Positions 38,025 to 47,593 are shown, numbered from the stretch's first letter. The stretch: DNA of 64,000 bases from Alphaproteobacteria bacterium (GCA_017307375.1 JAFKFH010000006.1:248001-312000); one strand, 5' to 3'. The notes: generated by a model from the letters alone, not told the origin. A program made the numbers and translations.

Positions 38025-38934
38025 AGCCTGCCTCGCGCTGCCGGACAAGCGCCGTCAGCGTCGCATTGACCGGTGCCTCGATGCCGACCTTGGCCGCTTC
38101 GCGCGGGACTGCGCCGTTGATCATGTCGATTTCGCCGCGCCGCCCGCGTTCCAGGTCCTGCGCCAGCGATGGCCGTGCGTTGGGAATACGAGCGCCGAAG
38201 GCGCGGACATGGGCGACCGGGTCGGCGATGTCGATGCGGATGCCGCGCGCCTTGGCGACCGCCCAGGCCTCGCCGGCCGCGGCGCGGCTGACCGGGCCGA
38301 TATCCGGATCGTCGATGACTTGGCCGACGGTCAGGCCGGTCAAGGCGCAAGGGGCGCTGTAGGCGACGTTGCAGATCAGCTTGTCCCACTGCATCGCGGC
38401 GATGTCGGCGACCGCCTCGGCCCGGAACCCGGCGGCACGCCACAGCGCGGCAATGGCGTCGACCCGCCTCGGGTCCAGGCCCGCATGTGCGCCCATGCGG
38501 ACCACTTCCATGCCGTTGTGGAAGGCATGGCCCGGCGCCTTCATCGCCGCGCCGAACCCGCCGGCGATGCCGACCGCGAGCCGGTCGGGACCGACCGCCG
38601 CGGCGACGATGTCGGCACTGCCCAGGCCGTTCTGGATCGTCAGTACGGCCGTGTCGGAGCCGGTCAGCGACCGGGCCTCGGCGGCCGCCGATCCGATGCC
38701 GGTGGCCTTGGCGGCGATGATCACAAGGTCCATCGTTTCCCGCGGCGCCGCCGTGGTGGCGCGCAGCCGCACGATGCGGTCGCCGCTGGCCCCCTCGACC
38801 CGCAATCCGGCCCTATTGATCGCCGCGACATGGGCTGCCCAGGAATCGACCGCCAGCACCTCGTTGCCGGTACCTGCCAGCAGGGCGGCGTAGACCGAGC
38901 CCATCGCACCGCATCCGACCACCGCGATCTTCAT
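38014..38934 (-). CDS. 2-dehydropantoate 2-reductase family (ApbA/PanE) protein
   Basis: A 306-residue NAD(P)-dependent reductase. The N-terminal Rossmann motif is IAVVGCGAMGSVYAALLAG, the central TIQNGLGSADIVAAAVG is typical, and the C-terminal helical domain contains RPSLAQDLERGRRGEIDMINGAV. The name family reduces ketopantoate, but catabolic clusters use relatives for other 2-keto or 2-hydroxy acids. It overlaps the enolase-superfamily gene by 4 bases, so the two act together. Confidence 0.88.
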   Translation of the reverse strand: MKIAVVGCGAMGSVYAALLAGTGNEVLAVDSWAAHVAAINRAGLRVEGASGDRIVRLRATTAAPRETMDLVIIAAKATGIGSAAAEARSLTGSDTAVLTIQNGLGSADIVAAAVGPDRLAVGIAGGFGAAMKAPGHAFHNGMEVVRMGAHAGLDPRRVDAIAALWRAAGFRAEAVADIAAMQWDKLICNVAYSAPCALTGLTVGQVIDDPDIGPVSRAAAGEAWAVAKARGIRIDIADPVAHVRAFGARIPNARPSLAQDLERGRRGEIDMINGAVPREAAKVGIEAPVNATLTALVRQREAGFSP

Positions 38935-40091
38935 GCCAGCCTCCCCAATGCGTGACGCAGTTCGGGCTTCTCCTCGAGCCCCCAGCCCGGCGCATCCGAC
39001 GGGATGACCATGCCATCGCCCAGCACGCAGCCGGGACCATAGCCGCCGAAGGGCTGGAACACGCCGGGATAGGCCTCGCAGCCGCCCAGGCCGAGGGCCG
39101 TGGCGATGTGCAGGTTGATCAGATGTCCGCCGTGCGGATGGGCCTGGGCGCGATCGAAGCCGCGCGCCTCCATCGCCGCCAGCATGCAGACATATTCATC
39201 CAGGCCGTAGGCGAGGCCCGGATCCATCTGGAAGATGTCGATGCCCGGTCGCATGCCGCCGAAGGCGATCAGGTTGCGCGCATCCTGCAGCGAGAACAGA
39301 TTTTCGCCCGTTGCCACCGCACCACCGTAGGCCGAGACGATCCGCGCGTTGAGGTCGTAGTCCAGCGGGTCGCCCGCCTCCTCGAACCAGCGCAGGCCAT
39401 AGGGCCGCAGTGCCTCGGCATAGGCGGCCGCGGTGGTGAAGTCGAAGCGGCCGTTGGCGTCGACCGCGAGATTTGCCCCGGGGCCGGCGATCGCCAGTGC
39501 CGCTTCGATCCGGGCAATGTCGTCGCCGAGCGCCGCGCCGCCGATCTTGATCTTGTAGGCGGCGAAGCCCTGGTCGCGATAACGGCGCAGTTCGCCGGCC
39601 AGCCGTCGCGTCGAATCCTCGGGATAATAATAGCCGCCGGCGGCATAGACCGGCACCGCATCGGCTGGTCGGCGTCCGTAATGTCGGGCGATGGTGGCAT
39701 AGGCCGGTTCGTCGGCCAGCTTGGCGTTGACGTCCCAGCAGGCCAGTTCGATCGCCGCGACGGCGCCGGCACGGTCGCCATGGCCGCCGGGCTTTTCGTC
39801 GCGCATCGCCGCCCGCAGCACGCCGACCGGATCGAAGGCGTCGCCCGCCGCGTTCAGCAACTCGCCGGGTCCGGCCGCCATCAGCCGCGGGATCACCCGC
39901 TCGCGCAGGATGCCGCCCTGGGCGAAGCGGCCGATCGAATTGAAGCCGTAGCCGACGACCGGCCGGCTGCCCCGCCTGGCATCGGTGACGACGGCGACCA
40001 GCGATACGGTATGCGTGCGGAAGTTCACCAGGGCGTTGGCGACATCCCCTTCCAATGGGACGGTGATTTCAAGGATATCGGTGATGCGCAA
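38931..40091 (-). CDS. Mandelate racemase/muconate lactonizing enzyme family protein (enolase superfamily)
   Basis: A 386-residue enzyme. The Lys pair is in AAYKIKIGG, metal ligands are the Asp of AVDANGRFDF, the Glu of RWFEEAGDP and the Glu of VATGENLFS, and a His lies in AHPHGGHLIN. The family abstracts the alpha proton of a carboxylate, giving racemisation or dehydration of hydroxy acids. Coupled to the reductase gene, it may dehydrate or epimerise an acid that is then oxidised or reduced. Substrate unknown. Confidence 0.9.
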   Translation of the reverse strand: MRITDILEITVPLEGDVANALVNFRTHTVSLVAVVTDARRGSRPVVGYGFNSIGRFAQGGILRERVIPRLMAAGPGELLNAAGDAFDPVGVLRAAMRDEKPGGHGDRAGAVAAIELACWDVNAKLADEPAYATIARHYGRRPADAVPVYAAGGYYYPEDSTRRLAGELRRYRDQGFAAYKIKIGGAALGDDIARIEAALAIAGPGANLAVDANGRFDFTTAAAYAEALRPYGLRWFEEAGDPLDYDLNARIVSAYGGAVATGENLFSLQDARNLIAFGGMRPGIDIFQMDPGLAYGLDEYVCMLAAMEARGFDRAQAHPHGGHLINLHIATALGLGGCEAYPGVFQPFGGYGPGCVLGDGMVIPSDAPGWGLEEKPELRHALGRLA

Positions 40092-40141
40092 CGGCCATTC
40101 CCCTGTCAGGATGAAAAGCCTAGAGAGCGGAGGAGATGCGG

Positions 40142-41053
40142 ATGGGCGGCATTCTGTCGGGCAAGGTCGTGTTGATTACCGGGGCCGGCGGCGCGATCGG
40201 CCGGGCGGTCGCGCATGCCGCGGCGGCCGAGGGGGCGTCGATCGTGGTCAACGACCTCGGCGTCCCGGTCGATGGCGCGGGGGCAGCCGACGACAGTGTT
40301 GCCGGGGCGCTGGCCCGCCAGATCGGCCCCCGTGCGATCGCCGACGGCGGCAGCGTCGCCGATGCCGCTGCAGCCCGGGCGATGGTCCGGCGTGCCGTCG
40401 ATCATTTCGGCCGGCTTGATGCGGTGATCAACATCGCCGGGGTGATCAGCCTGACCAAGGTGCACAGGATCGCCGAGGCCGAATGGCGGCGGTCGATCGA
40501 CATCAACCTGACCGGTGCCTTCCTGGTATCGCGCGCCGCCATCGACCAGTTCATCGCGCAGGGCGGCGGTGGCGCGATCGTCCATTTCACTTCGACCGCG
40601 GCGTTGATCGGCAACTGGGGGTTCGCCCACTATGCCGCCGGCAAGATGGGGGTTGTCGGTCTGTCGCGCTCGATCGCGCTGGGGCTGCGCCGCCACGGCA
40701 TCCGCTCGAACTGCATCGCGCCGATGGCCTGGAGCCGGATGCTGGCGCTGGTACCGGAGGATACGCCCGAGCGCGCCGGCCGGGTCGAGCAGTTGCGTCA
40801 GCTGAAGCCGGAAAAGGTCGCGCCGCTGGCCGTCGGCCTGTGCGCCGACACCGCTGCCGACGTATCGGGGCAGATCTTTGCCGTCCGCAACGACGAGATC
40901 TTCATCATGAGCCAGCCGCGCCCGATCCGCGGCATCCACAATGGCGATGGTTGGACCCCGGAAGGCGTCGGCTCGACCGTTCTGCCGGCCCTTTCCGGAT
41001 CCTTCACCCCGCTCGAAGCGACCGAGGGTGTCTTCACCTGGCCGCCATTGTAG
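40142..41053 (+). CDS. Short-chain dehydrogenase/reductase with C-terminal extension
   Basis: A 303-residue SDR of the multifunctional-protein hydroxyacyl-CoA dehydrogenase-like type. VLITGAGGAIGRAV binds cofactor, and Ser (FTSTAAL) and Tyr/Lys (YAAGK) form the active site. The extra 50 residues after the fold (SGQIFAVRNDEIFIMSQPRPIRGIHNG) are typical of SDRs that act on CoA esters. ATG 40142 has AGGAG at better spacing than ATG 40136. It diverges from the enolase-superfamily gene by 50 bases. Confidence 0.88.
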   Translation: MGGILSGKVVLITGAGGAIGRAVAHAAAAEGASIVVNDLGVPVDGAGAADDSVAGALARQIGPRAIADGGSVADAAAARAMVRRAVDHFGRLDAVINIAGVISLTKVHRIAEAEWRRSIDINLTGAFLVSRAAIDQFIAQGGGGAIVHFTSTAALIGNWGFAHYAAGKMGVVGLSRSIALGLRRHGIRSNCIAPMAWSRMLALVPEDTPERAGRVEQLRQLKPEKVAPLAVGLCADTAADVSGQIFAVRNDEIFIMSQPRPIRGIHNGDGWTPEGVGSTVLPALSGSFTPLEATEGVFTWPPL

Positions 41054-41064
41054 CCGCGGCACTC

Positions 41065-42597
41065 TCAGATCGCCCGGCCGACGCCGGCCCAGTAGGGATC
41101 GCGCAGGCGGCGCTTGGCGATCTTGCCCGAATCCTCGCGCGGCAGGCCCGGCACGAACTCGAACTCGCGCGGCACCTTGAAATCGGCCAGCCGCGCGGCG
41201 AGATGGGCGCGCAGTTCAGGCGTGCCGGCAGAGGCACCGGGCACGAGTTGAACGACCGCCAGCAGGCGTTCGCCGAACTCCGGATCGGGGATGCCGAAGA
41301 CCGCGCAATCCTGCACCGCGGGATGGGCGATCAGGTTTGCCTCGATCTCGGCCGGGTAGATGTTGACGCCGCCCGATATCACCATGTCTTTCTTGCGATC
41401 GGTCAGATAGAGGAAGCCGTCGGCGTCGACCCGGCCGACATCGCCGTTGGTGATCATGCCGTTGCGCTCGATCGCCCGGCGCGCCTCGGGTTTGCCGAGA
41501 TAGACGAAGTCGGGTACGGCCGGATGGCGGACGAAGACCTCGCCGATCTCGCCGGTCGGCACCTCGCGGCCTTCGTCGTCGAGAATGGCGACGCGGGCGT
41601 CGGGCGTGATGCGGCCGACGGTACCGGGATGGGCCAGCCATTCGGCGGTGTCGCACAACGCGATCGGGCCGGATTCGGTGGCGCCGTAATACTCGTGGAT
41701 AACCGGCCCCCACCAGTCGATCATCGCGCGCTTGACGTCGGGCGCGCAGGGGGCCGCGCCGTGCACGACATGCTGCAGCGACGACAGGTCGTAGCGGCGT
41801 CGTACCGCCTCGGGCAGGCGCAGCAGCCGCACGAACATCGTCGGCACCATGTGCAGATGGGTGATGCGCTCGGCCTCGATCAACTGCAGCAGCGCCTCGG
41901 GCTCGAACTTGGCCTGCAGCACCGACATCGTGCCGGCGCGGCAGGACATTAGGCCGTAGTTGCAGGGGGCCGAATGGTACATCGGCCCGACCAGTACGGT
42001 CCGCGCCTTGTCGTGCAACGGGAAGACCTGCAGGCGGTAGCGCTGCAAGATGGCGGCCGCCTCGCCCTCGACCGGGTTGCGGCGGACGCCCTTGGGCTTG
42101 CCGGTCGTGCCCGAGGTATAGATGATCGCCCCCGGCGGCGCCTCGGGCGCGCGTGTCCACGGCGTCTGCGCCGCCAGCCAGTCATACCAGAGCAGCGATC
42201 CGGTCGGTGGCACGCACTCGGCAGCGGCGACGCCATAGGCTGCCGCGATCTCCGGCGGTGTCGGCACCACCAGCAGCAGGCTGCCTTCGGGCAATGGCCC
42301 CAGCCGGGGCAGCAGATCGGCATGGGCGACGACGATGCGTGCTCCGCAATCCTCGACGACATACGCGGTCTCGTCGGGCTTGCCATGCCAGTTGAGCGGC
42401 ACGGTGAAGGCGCCGAGATTGCCTGCCGCGTAGGTCGCCTCGAAGATCGGGAAATCGTTGCGCAGCAGCAGCGCGATGGCGCCGCCTTTCTGCAGGCCGG
42501 CAGCGGCGAAACCGCCGGCGGCAAGGTCGATGCGGCGGGCCAGCTCGGCCGGGTCCAGCACACGGTCGCCGCTCTTCAGCAGGCCGAAGGTTGCCAT
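41065..42597 (-). CDS. Acyl-CoA synthetase (AMP-dependent ligase)
   Basis: A 510-residue ANL superfamily ligase. The P-loop YTSGTTGKPKG, the EYYGATES core motif, the YLTDRKKDMVISGGVNIYPAEIE hinge and the C-terminal catalytic Lys (DSGKIAKRRL) are all present. It makes an acyl- or aryl-CoA with ATP to AMP. It is the last gene of the operon importer-hydrolase-ligase, 13 bases after the hydrolase, suggesting an ester or amide is imported, hydrolysed and its acid activated. Confidence 0.92.
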   Translation of the reverse strand: MATFGLLKSGDRVLDPAELARRIDLAAGGFAAAGLQKGGAIALLLRNDFPIFEATYAAGNLGAFTVPLNWHGKPDETAYVVEDCGARIVVAHADLLPRLGPLPEGSLLLVVPTPPEIAAAYGVAAAECVPPTGSLLWYDWLAAQTPWTRAPEAPPGAIIYTSGTTGKPKGVRRNPVEGEAAAILQRYRLQVFPLHDKARTVLVGPMYHSAPCNYGLMSCRAGTMSVLQAKFEPEALLQLIEAERITHLHMVPTMFVRLLRLPEAVRRRYDLSSLQHVVHGAAPCAPDVKRAMIDWWGPVIHEYYGATESGPIALCDTAEWLAHPGTVGRITPDARVAILDDEGREVPTGEIGEVFVRHPAVPDFVYLGKPEARRAIERNGMITNGDVGRVDADGFLYLTDRKKDMVISGGVNIYPAEIEANLIAHPAVQDCAVFGIPDPEFGERLLAVVQLVPGASAGTPELRAHLAARLADFKVPREFEFVPGLPREDSGKIAKRRLRDPYWAGVGRAI

Positions 42598-42610
42598 GCG
42601 GGAGTCTCCT

Positions 42611-43888
42611 TTACAGCGGCAGGCGCGACTGAACCCAGGGCAGCAGCTTGCCGACCAGCGCGTCGAGGTCGCTGGTATCGCGGCTGCCCCAGGGGGCTTC
42701 GAAGTAGTGCAGCGCGTCGGGGAATTCCTCGAGCGTCTTGTCGGTCGAGGCCAGGGCATGGTGGATGGCGCGGGCATCCTTGGGGAAGACGTCCATGTCG
42801 CGGCCGGCGTTCACCACCAGGGCCGGTTCGGTGATGTTCAGCGCGGTCCGCTCGATCGTGGCGTTCGACGACAGGCCCGACCAGGTCGACAGCCAGGCGA
42901 GCGGCGTGGCCAGGCGCCCGAAGCCGAACAGCTGGAAATTCATCAGGTCCGGCCGTTCGCTCAGGATCGAGCCGTAGGGCCGGTTCGACGGATCGATCCG
43001 GCGGTCGACATAGGCGAGGTTCGCCATCGTGCGGTAGATCGTCATCATCGGCTGGAACGCCTCGCGGCGCAGCACCTCGCGCCGCTGATCGTAGGGCAGC
43101 TTCTGAAAGTCGGCGTCGTCGTTCAGCTTCTTGGCCTGTTTGGCCTCGTCCAACATGGCCAGTGCGGCCGCGTCGATGCGGGCCACGCGGGCACGCTGGG
43201 CGGCACGATAGCGGGTGACGAATTCGGGGCCGTACTCGCTCCATTCCGGGGGCGGGCGAAAGCCGTTGCGCGCCTGGTACATGTCGAGGTCGGGATCAGA
43301 CAGCAGCGGCCGTGCCTCGTCGACCACGGCGGGGTCGACCAGATCGAGCAGCATATGGCCTTCGCCGAGATGGGCGGCGAGGAAGATCATCGCGTCGAAG
43401 GCCGGCATCTCGGCGTCGCGCAGCGGCACCCGCCGGCCGCCGGGGGCGTGGCTCAACCGTTCCGCCGGCGCCAGTTTGGCCTGGTTCTGGTAGAAGGCGC
43501 CGAGCGAGCCGCCGCCGGAATTGCCGATGAACAGCACCTTCTCGACGCCCCGGCGTTTCAGGAAGCGCACGGCCGCGGCGACGTCGAGCAGGATGACTTC
43601 GTGCAGCGTGGCCGAATCATTGTTCGGGCTGCGCGTGTTGGCGCCAAGGCAGCCATAGCCCGCGTCCAGCAGGGCGGGGAAGATGTAGTGCTGGGTGAAA
43701 TCGGCACGCGGATGCATCGCCAGCACCGCGACCCTGGGATTGGGGTTGTTCTTCGGCGTCCACCACAGCCCGCGCAACTCGGCGCCGTCATGGGCGTGCA
43801 GCACCAGCGGTTCTGCCGCCGCATCCCGCGGCGGCCGGCGGAAATGCACGGGCGAACCCTGCCAGTAGGTCTTGGCGACGAGTTTCAT
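42611..43888 (-). CDS. Alpha/beta hydrolase
   Basis: A 425-residue enzyme. The nucleophile elbow is FIGNSGGGSLG, the oxyanion region is LAMHPRADFTQHY, and a C-terminal His lies in FPDALHYFEAP with Asp in NAGRDMDVFP. The middle 150 residues form an unusually long lid. No signal peptide, so it acts in the cytoplasm. It is flanked by importer genes and the CoA ligase in one operon and may release the acid that the ligase activates. Confidence 0.88.
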   Translation of the reverse strand: MKLVAKTYWQGSPVHFRRPPRDAAAEPLVLHAHDGAELRGLWWTPKNNPNPRVAVLAMHPRADFTQHYIFPALLDAGYGCLGANTRSPNNDSATLHEVILLDVAAAVRFLKRRGVEKVLFIGNSGGGSLGAFYQNQAKLAPAERLSHAPGGRRVPLRDAEMPAFDAMIFLAAHLGEGHMLLDLVDPAVVDEARPLLSDPDLDMYQARNGFRPPPEWSEYGPEFVTRYRAAQRARVARIDAAALAMLDEAKQAKKLNDDADFQKLPYDQRREVLRREAFQPMMTIYRTMANLAYVDRRIDPSNRPYGSILSERPDLMNFQLFGFGRLATPLAWLSTWSGLSSNATIERTALNITEPALVVNAGRDMDVFPKDARAIHHALASTDKTLEEFPDALHYFEAPWGSRDTSDLDALVGKLLPWVQSRLPL

Positions 43889-43913
43889 GATACTCCCTCC
43901 CCGAACGGTATCG

Positions 43914-44699
43914 TCAGTCGCGCGGGCCGGCGAAGCGGCGCGCCAGCGGGTCGATGATCAGTTTCTCGCCCGCGATGAACAGAAGGACGATGGCGACGCA
44001 GGTAGCCAGCACCAGCGCATTGTTGGCGGTGTACTGGGCGCGCACCATGACGTAGCCGAGCCCGGAATTGGCGCCGAACAGCTCGGCGACCAGGGCCAGC
44101 TTCCAGCAGACGCCGTAGGAAATCCGCAGCGCCGCGATCAGGTAGGGCATCAGCAGCGGCAGGTAGAGCATCGTCAGGTTGCGCCAGGTCGAGCGCGTGA
44201 AGCTGCGCCCCATCTCGACCACTTCCTGATCGATTTCGTCGAGGCCGGCCGACAGGTTGATCAGGCAGAACGGCAGCAGGATGACGACTTGCACGAACAG
44301 GACCGAGAAGTTCGAGACGTCGAACCAGATCACCGCCAGGATCGCCCAGCCGATCGACGGGAACGAGTTCAGCAGCGGTTGCAGCCGGCGCAGGATGACC
44401 CATTCGAGATCGGGGACGGTGCGCGCGACCAGCGCGAGCGCCAGTCCACCGACCAGGGCCAGCGCCACCGATGCGACGACGCGCAGCGTGGTGGCGACGG
44501 TATTGATCATCAGCGACGGTTCGCTGAACAGCTTCCACAGGGCAGCCAGCACGTCGACCGGGCCGGGCAGCACGAAGCTCGGCATCGTGCGCGACACGCT
44601 CCACCAGCCGAGAATGGCCAGCAGGACGCCGCCTTCGGCGATCAGGCGCTGGATCAGCGCGGCGCGGCGGCCGCCCTTCGAGGTCGCGCTATCGGCCAT
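43914..44699 (-). CDS. ABC transporter permease, NitT/TauT (SsuC/TauC) type
   Basis: A 261-residue permease with about six membrane segments and the family motif LPLLMPYLIAALRISYGVCWKLALVAELFGANSGLG. It overlaps the other permease gene by 11 bases. The two differ in sequence, so the importer probably uses a heterodimer, unlike the single permease of taurine and sulfonate systems. Confidence 0.9.
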   Translation of the reverse strand: MADSATSKGGRRAALIQRLIAEGGVLLAILGWWSVSRTMPSFVLPGPVDVLAALWKLFSEPSLMINTVATTLRVVASVALALVGGLALALVARTVPDLEWVILRRLQPLLNSFPSIGWAILAVIWFDVSNFSVLFVQVVILLPFCLINLSAGLDEIDQEVVEMGRSFTRSTWRNLTMLYLPLLMPYLIAALRISYGVCWKLALVAELFGANSGLGYVMVRAQYTANNALVLATCVAIVLLFIAGEKLIIDPLARRFAGPRD

Positions 44700-45501
44700 A
44701 ATGTCGCTGAATCCGTTCCTGGGCCGGCTTGAAGAACAGCCGGTCGCCGGCGAAGACGATGACGATGATCCACAGGATCACCGCCAGGATGACCTCGGTC
44801 TCGTAGTTCTGCCGCGACTGGTTGACGACGTAGCCGAGCCCCCGGTTGGCGCCGAACAATTCCGCCAGCAGCGTCGACTTCCAGGCGACGCCGAAGGAGA
44901 TGCGCAGGGCGGCAAAGCCGAACGGCACCAGCAGCGGCAGGGTGATTTGCCGGAAGCGGCGCAGCCCGGACCGGGTGAATGACCGGCCCATTTCCTGCAG
45001 TTCCGCATCGAGGGATTCGAGCCCCTCATGCAGGTTGATGAAGATGAACGGGACCAGCACGCAGGCCATCGCGAAGAAGACCGCGCCGTCGGTCTGCCCG
45101 AACCAGATCACCGCCAGCACCGCCCAGCCGATGCCCGAGAACGAATTGAGCAGCGGATAGATCCGGCCGCGGATCAGCAGCCGCGTCGGCCGCACATAGT
45201 GCGCGGCCAGCGCCAGCGCCGCGCCGATCGACAGCGAGATCGCCAGGGCGCCGAAGACGTGGAACAGGGTCGTCGTCAGGTGGAAGAAATAGGTCTTGGT
45301 CGTCACGAACAGCAGGAACTTCTGCAGGACCAGCATCGGCCCAGGCAGGATATAGGCGGGTACGAACGGGCTGACGGCAAACCAGGTGCCGACCAGGGCG
45401 ACCACCAGGCCATTCGCCCACCAGGCCTTGCGGCGCCGGGCGGCGCGCCTGAGCGCGTCGCCGTCGTCCGGGGCCATCCCGCTGTCGGCGACAGCGGTCA
45501 C
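44689..45501 (-). CDS. ABC transporter permease, NitT/TauT (SsuC/TauC) type
   Basis: A 270-residue permease, paralogous to its downstream neighbour, with the matching motif LPLLVPFGFAALRISFGVAWKSTLLAELFGANRGLG. An N-terminal cytoplasmic extension of about 30 charged residues precedes the first helix. It overlaps the binding protein gene by 4 bases. Confidence 0.9.
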   Translation of the reverse strand: MTAVADSGMAPDDGDALRRAARRRKAWWANGLVVALVGTWFAVSPFVPAYILPGPMLVLQKFLLFVTTKTYFFHLTTTLFHVFGALAISLSIGAALALAAHYVRPTRLLIRGRIYPLLNSFSGIGWAVLAVIWFGQTDGAVFFAMACVLVPFIFINLHEGLESLDAELQEMGRSFTRSGLRRFRQITLPLLVPFGFAALRISFGVAWKSTLLAELFGANRGLGYVVNQSRQNYETEVILAVILWIIVIVFAGDRLFFKPAQERIQRHYGR

Positions 45502-46493
45502 TGGCGCGGCGCCTGCGACCAGACCGCGGGCTCGACCGGAATGGTGTTCTCGATCACGCCGATCTGCTTGGAATAGTCATAGAGCTTGGTCAGCGCCTTG
45601 ATGTCGCTGTCCTTGATGTAGATCGGCACGTCGACCGCCTCGCGGAACAGGTAGACGAAGAAGTCCTCGTCGATCTGCTCCTGTTTGGCGACGATCGGGT
45701 TGACGTCCTTGGCATGCTCGATGGCGTAGTCGCGCGAGGCGCGCAGGAGCCGCAATGCCTCCTTGTAGGCATCGGGTTTCTTGTCCATCCGCTCGGGATA
45801 ACCGATGATCACGGTCGAGACCGGATCGCCGTCGAACACGCCCTTGTAGGTCTCGTACATCTTGGCCAGCGGCCGGAACTCGGGGTTGCGCGACGCCTTG
45901 TAGTTGTTCGACAGCGCCAGCACGCCGGCATCGACCTGGTTGGTCAGCAGCGCCGGGGCGATGTTGGCCGAGGCCATCTCGTTGAACTTGATGTCGCCGC
46001 CCTCGAGCGCGACGTTGAAACCGTAGTGCTTCCACAGCGCGATGCGCATGATGGTGATGCCGGTCGAGTTCAGCGCGAAGGTGCCGAGCTTCTTGCCCTT
46101 CAGTTCCTTGATGTCCTTCAGCGGACTGTTCTGCGGCACCCAGATGTTGCCGCCATCGCCCGAGATCAGGCGCAGCGAGATGCCGGCGATCTTCAGGTCC
46201 AGCCCGCGCTGCGCCAGCCGCGGCAGGCTGATCGCCGCCGCCTGGACGAGGTCGTAGCGCTTGGTCGCCGTGACCTGCAGCAGGGCGGGCAGGTCGAGGG
46301 CGACGGGCTCGACCTCGACGGTGGACGACGAGACCTTGCCCGACTTGATGCCGTAGAGCGTCAGTTCCATGGACGGGTCGATGACGTAGGCGAAGGAGAT
46401 CTTCTCCTTGGCCTCGGCCAGGCTGGCAAGGCCGAGCAGGGCGACGGCACTGGCGGCGACGAAGGTGGTCAGGCGCTTCAGGCGCGAGTTCAT
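45498..46493 (-). CDS. Periplasmic binding protein, NitT/TauT family
   Basis: A 331-residue protein with a signal peptide (LTTFVAASAVALLGLASLAEA) and a type 2 periplasmic binding fold (LLQVTATKRYDLVQAAAISLP, KDIKELKGKKLGTFALNS). Members bind sulfonates, nitrate, thiamine precursors or aromatic acids. It lies between the ATPase and permease genes of the same operon. Confidence 0.88.
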   Translation of the reverse strand: MNSRLKRLTTFVAASAVALLGLASLAEAKEKISFAYVIDPSMELTLYGIKSGKVSSSTVEVEPVALDLPALLQVTATKRYDLVQAAAISLPRLAQRGLDLKIAGISLRLISGDGGNIWVPQNSPLKDIKELKGKKLGTFALNSTGITIMRIALWKHYGFNVALEGGDIKFNEMASANIAPALLTNQVDAGVLALSNNYKASRNPEFRPLAKMYETYKGVFDGDPVSTVIIGYPERMDKKPDAYKEALRLLRASRDYAIEHAKDVNPIVAKQEQIDEDFFVYLFREAVDVPIYIKDSDIKALTKLYDYSKQIGVIENTIPVEPAVWSQAPRQ

Positions 46494-46517
46494 GGTTATT
46501 CTCCTCCCCCTCTGGTC

Positions 46518-47351
46518 TTAATGCTGGTTGCCGGACTCCATCTGGGCGAACGATCTCAGCAGATGGTCGCGCAGGCCGCGCAGCTCGGCGTCGTGGTCGA
46601 TCAGGCGCGGCCGCGGCGCGTCGATCCTGACGATCTCGCGCACCACCGTCGGTTTGTTGGAAAGCAGCAAGATACGGTCGGCCAGGGCCACCGCCTCGTC
46701 GACGTCGTGCGTCACGAACAGCACTGTCTTGCTGGTCTTCTGCCAGATCGCGATGATCTCGGCGCGCAGGCGCTGCCGCGTCGTCGGGTCCAGCGCCGAG
46801 AACGGCTCGTCCATCAGCACGATGTCGGGGTCGACCGCCAGGGCGCGGGCGATCGAGACACGTTGCCGCTCGCCGCCCGACAGCATGCGCGGATACTTGG
46901 CGGTGTCGTGCGACAGCCCGACGAGATCGAGCAGATCTGCCGCGCGCTTGCGCGCGGCGGCGTCCGGCTTCTCGCCGAAGCGCAGTTGCCGGGCCAGCAG
47001 GACGTTGTCTAGCGCGCTGCGCCACGCGGCCAGCCGCGGCGACTGGAACACGAAGGCCATGCGCTGCCAGGCCGCCTCGGGCGTCTCGCCGTCGATGGTA
47101 ATGCGGCCTGCAGTGGCGGCGAGCAACCCGCCCAGCAGGCGCAGCGCCGTCGACTTGCCGCAGCCCGACGGTCCCAGGATGCAGACGAACTCGCCCGGGG
47201 CGACGGTGAAGCTGAGGTCGCGATAGAGCTGGTGGCCCGACAGTTCCAGGGTGACGCCGTCGAAGCGGATCAGCGGCTCGGCGCTTGCCTCCGCCGGCGC
47301 GCGCGGCGTCGGACGGACTCCCTCTGTCGTCAGGGCCGTATCGGGCGTCAC
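46518..47351 (-). CDS. ABC transporter ATPase, NitT/TauT (SsuB/TauB) type
   Basis: A 277-residue ATPase with GPSGCGKS, LSGGERQRVSIARAL and IVLMDEPFSALD. The start is GTG 47351 with GGAGG 7 bases upstream; an earlier in-frame start lacks a site. The first 25 residues form a proline- and alanine-rich leader before the fold. It is the first gene of the six-gene importer-hydrolase-ligase operon, downstream of a TTGACA promoter overlapped by a MarR-type operator. Confidence 0.9.
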   Translation of the reverse strand: MTPDTALTTEGVRPTPRAPAEASAEPLIRFDGVTLELSGHQLYRDLSFTVAPGEFVCILGPSGCGKSTALRLLGGLLAATAGRITIDGETPEAAWQRMAFVFQSPRLAAWRSALDNVLLARQLRFGEKPDAAARKRAADLLDLVGLSHDTAKYPRMLSGGERQRVSIARALAVDPDIVLMDEPFSALDPTTRQRLRAEIIAIWQKTSKTVLFVTHDVDEAVALADRILLLSNKPTVVREIVRIDAPRPRLIDHDAELRGLRDHLLRSFAQMESGNQH

Positions 47352-47423
47352 TGGGTTTCCTCCGGGTACTCTTTTTATACTTTTGGACTGGTGGGCTACC
47401 AAACGGTCGTCCGCCGGTCTCCG

Positions 47424-47455
47424 GAGAAACTTAGGTCTCTAATTTATCGGCTGTC
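47424..47455 (-). promoter_or_regulatory. Promoter and MarR-type operator of the importer-hydrolase-ligase operon
   Basis: On the minus strand, TTGACA (47455-47450) and TAAGTT (about 47431-47426) are separated by 18 bases. The plus-strand sequence CTTAGGTCTCTAATTT at 47430-47445 fills the spacer and -10 and matches the marR upstream site at 14 of 16 bases. A protein bound here would block RNA polymerase. Confidence 0.6.
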
Positions 47456-47539
47456 AAGCATCCGGCGCGCGCGAAGACGATGCGACGATCGTCGCCTGAT
47501 CGCCCGCGGGCCCTTGGGCATGAATTCCGCTCGGGATGG

Positions 47540-47576
47540 AAAAAGGGTGGTGGCGGCCCGCCAGCGGGCCGCCACC
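47540..47576 (-). terminator. Rho-independent terminator after the sulfatase gene
   Basis: On the minus strand a 13-base perfect stem (47549-47561 with 47564-47576) is followed by TTTTT at 47544-47540. It lies 18 bases after the sulfatase stop and separates the sulfatase operon from the importer operon. Confidence 0.75.
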
Positions 47577-47593
47577 CGGCGCCTGGGGCGCGG

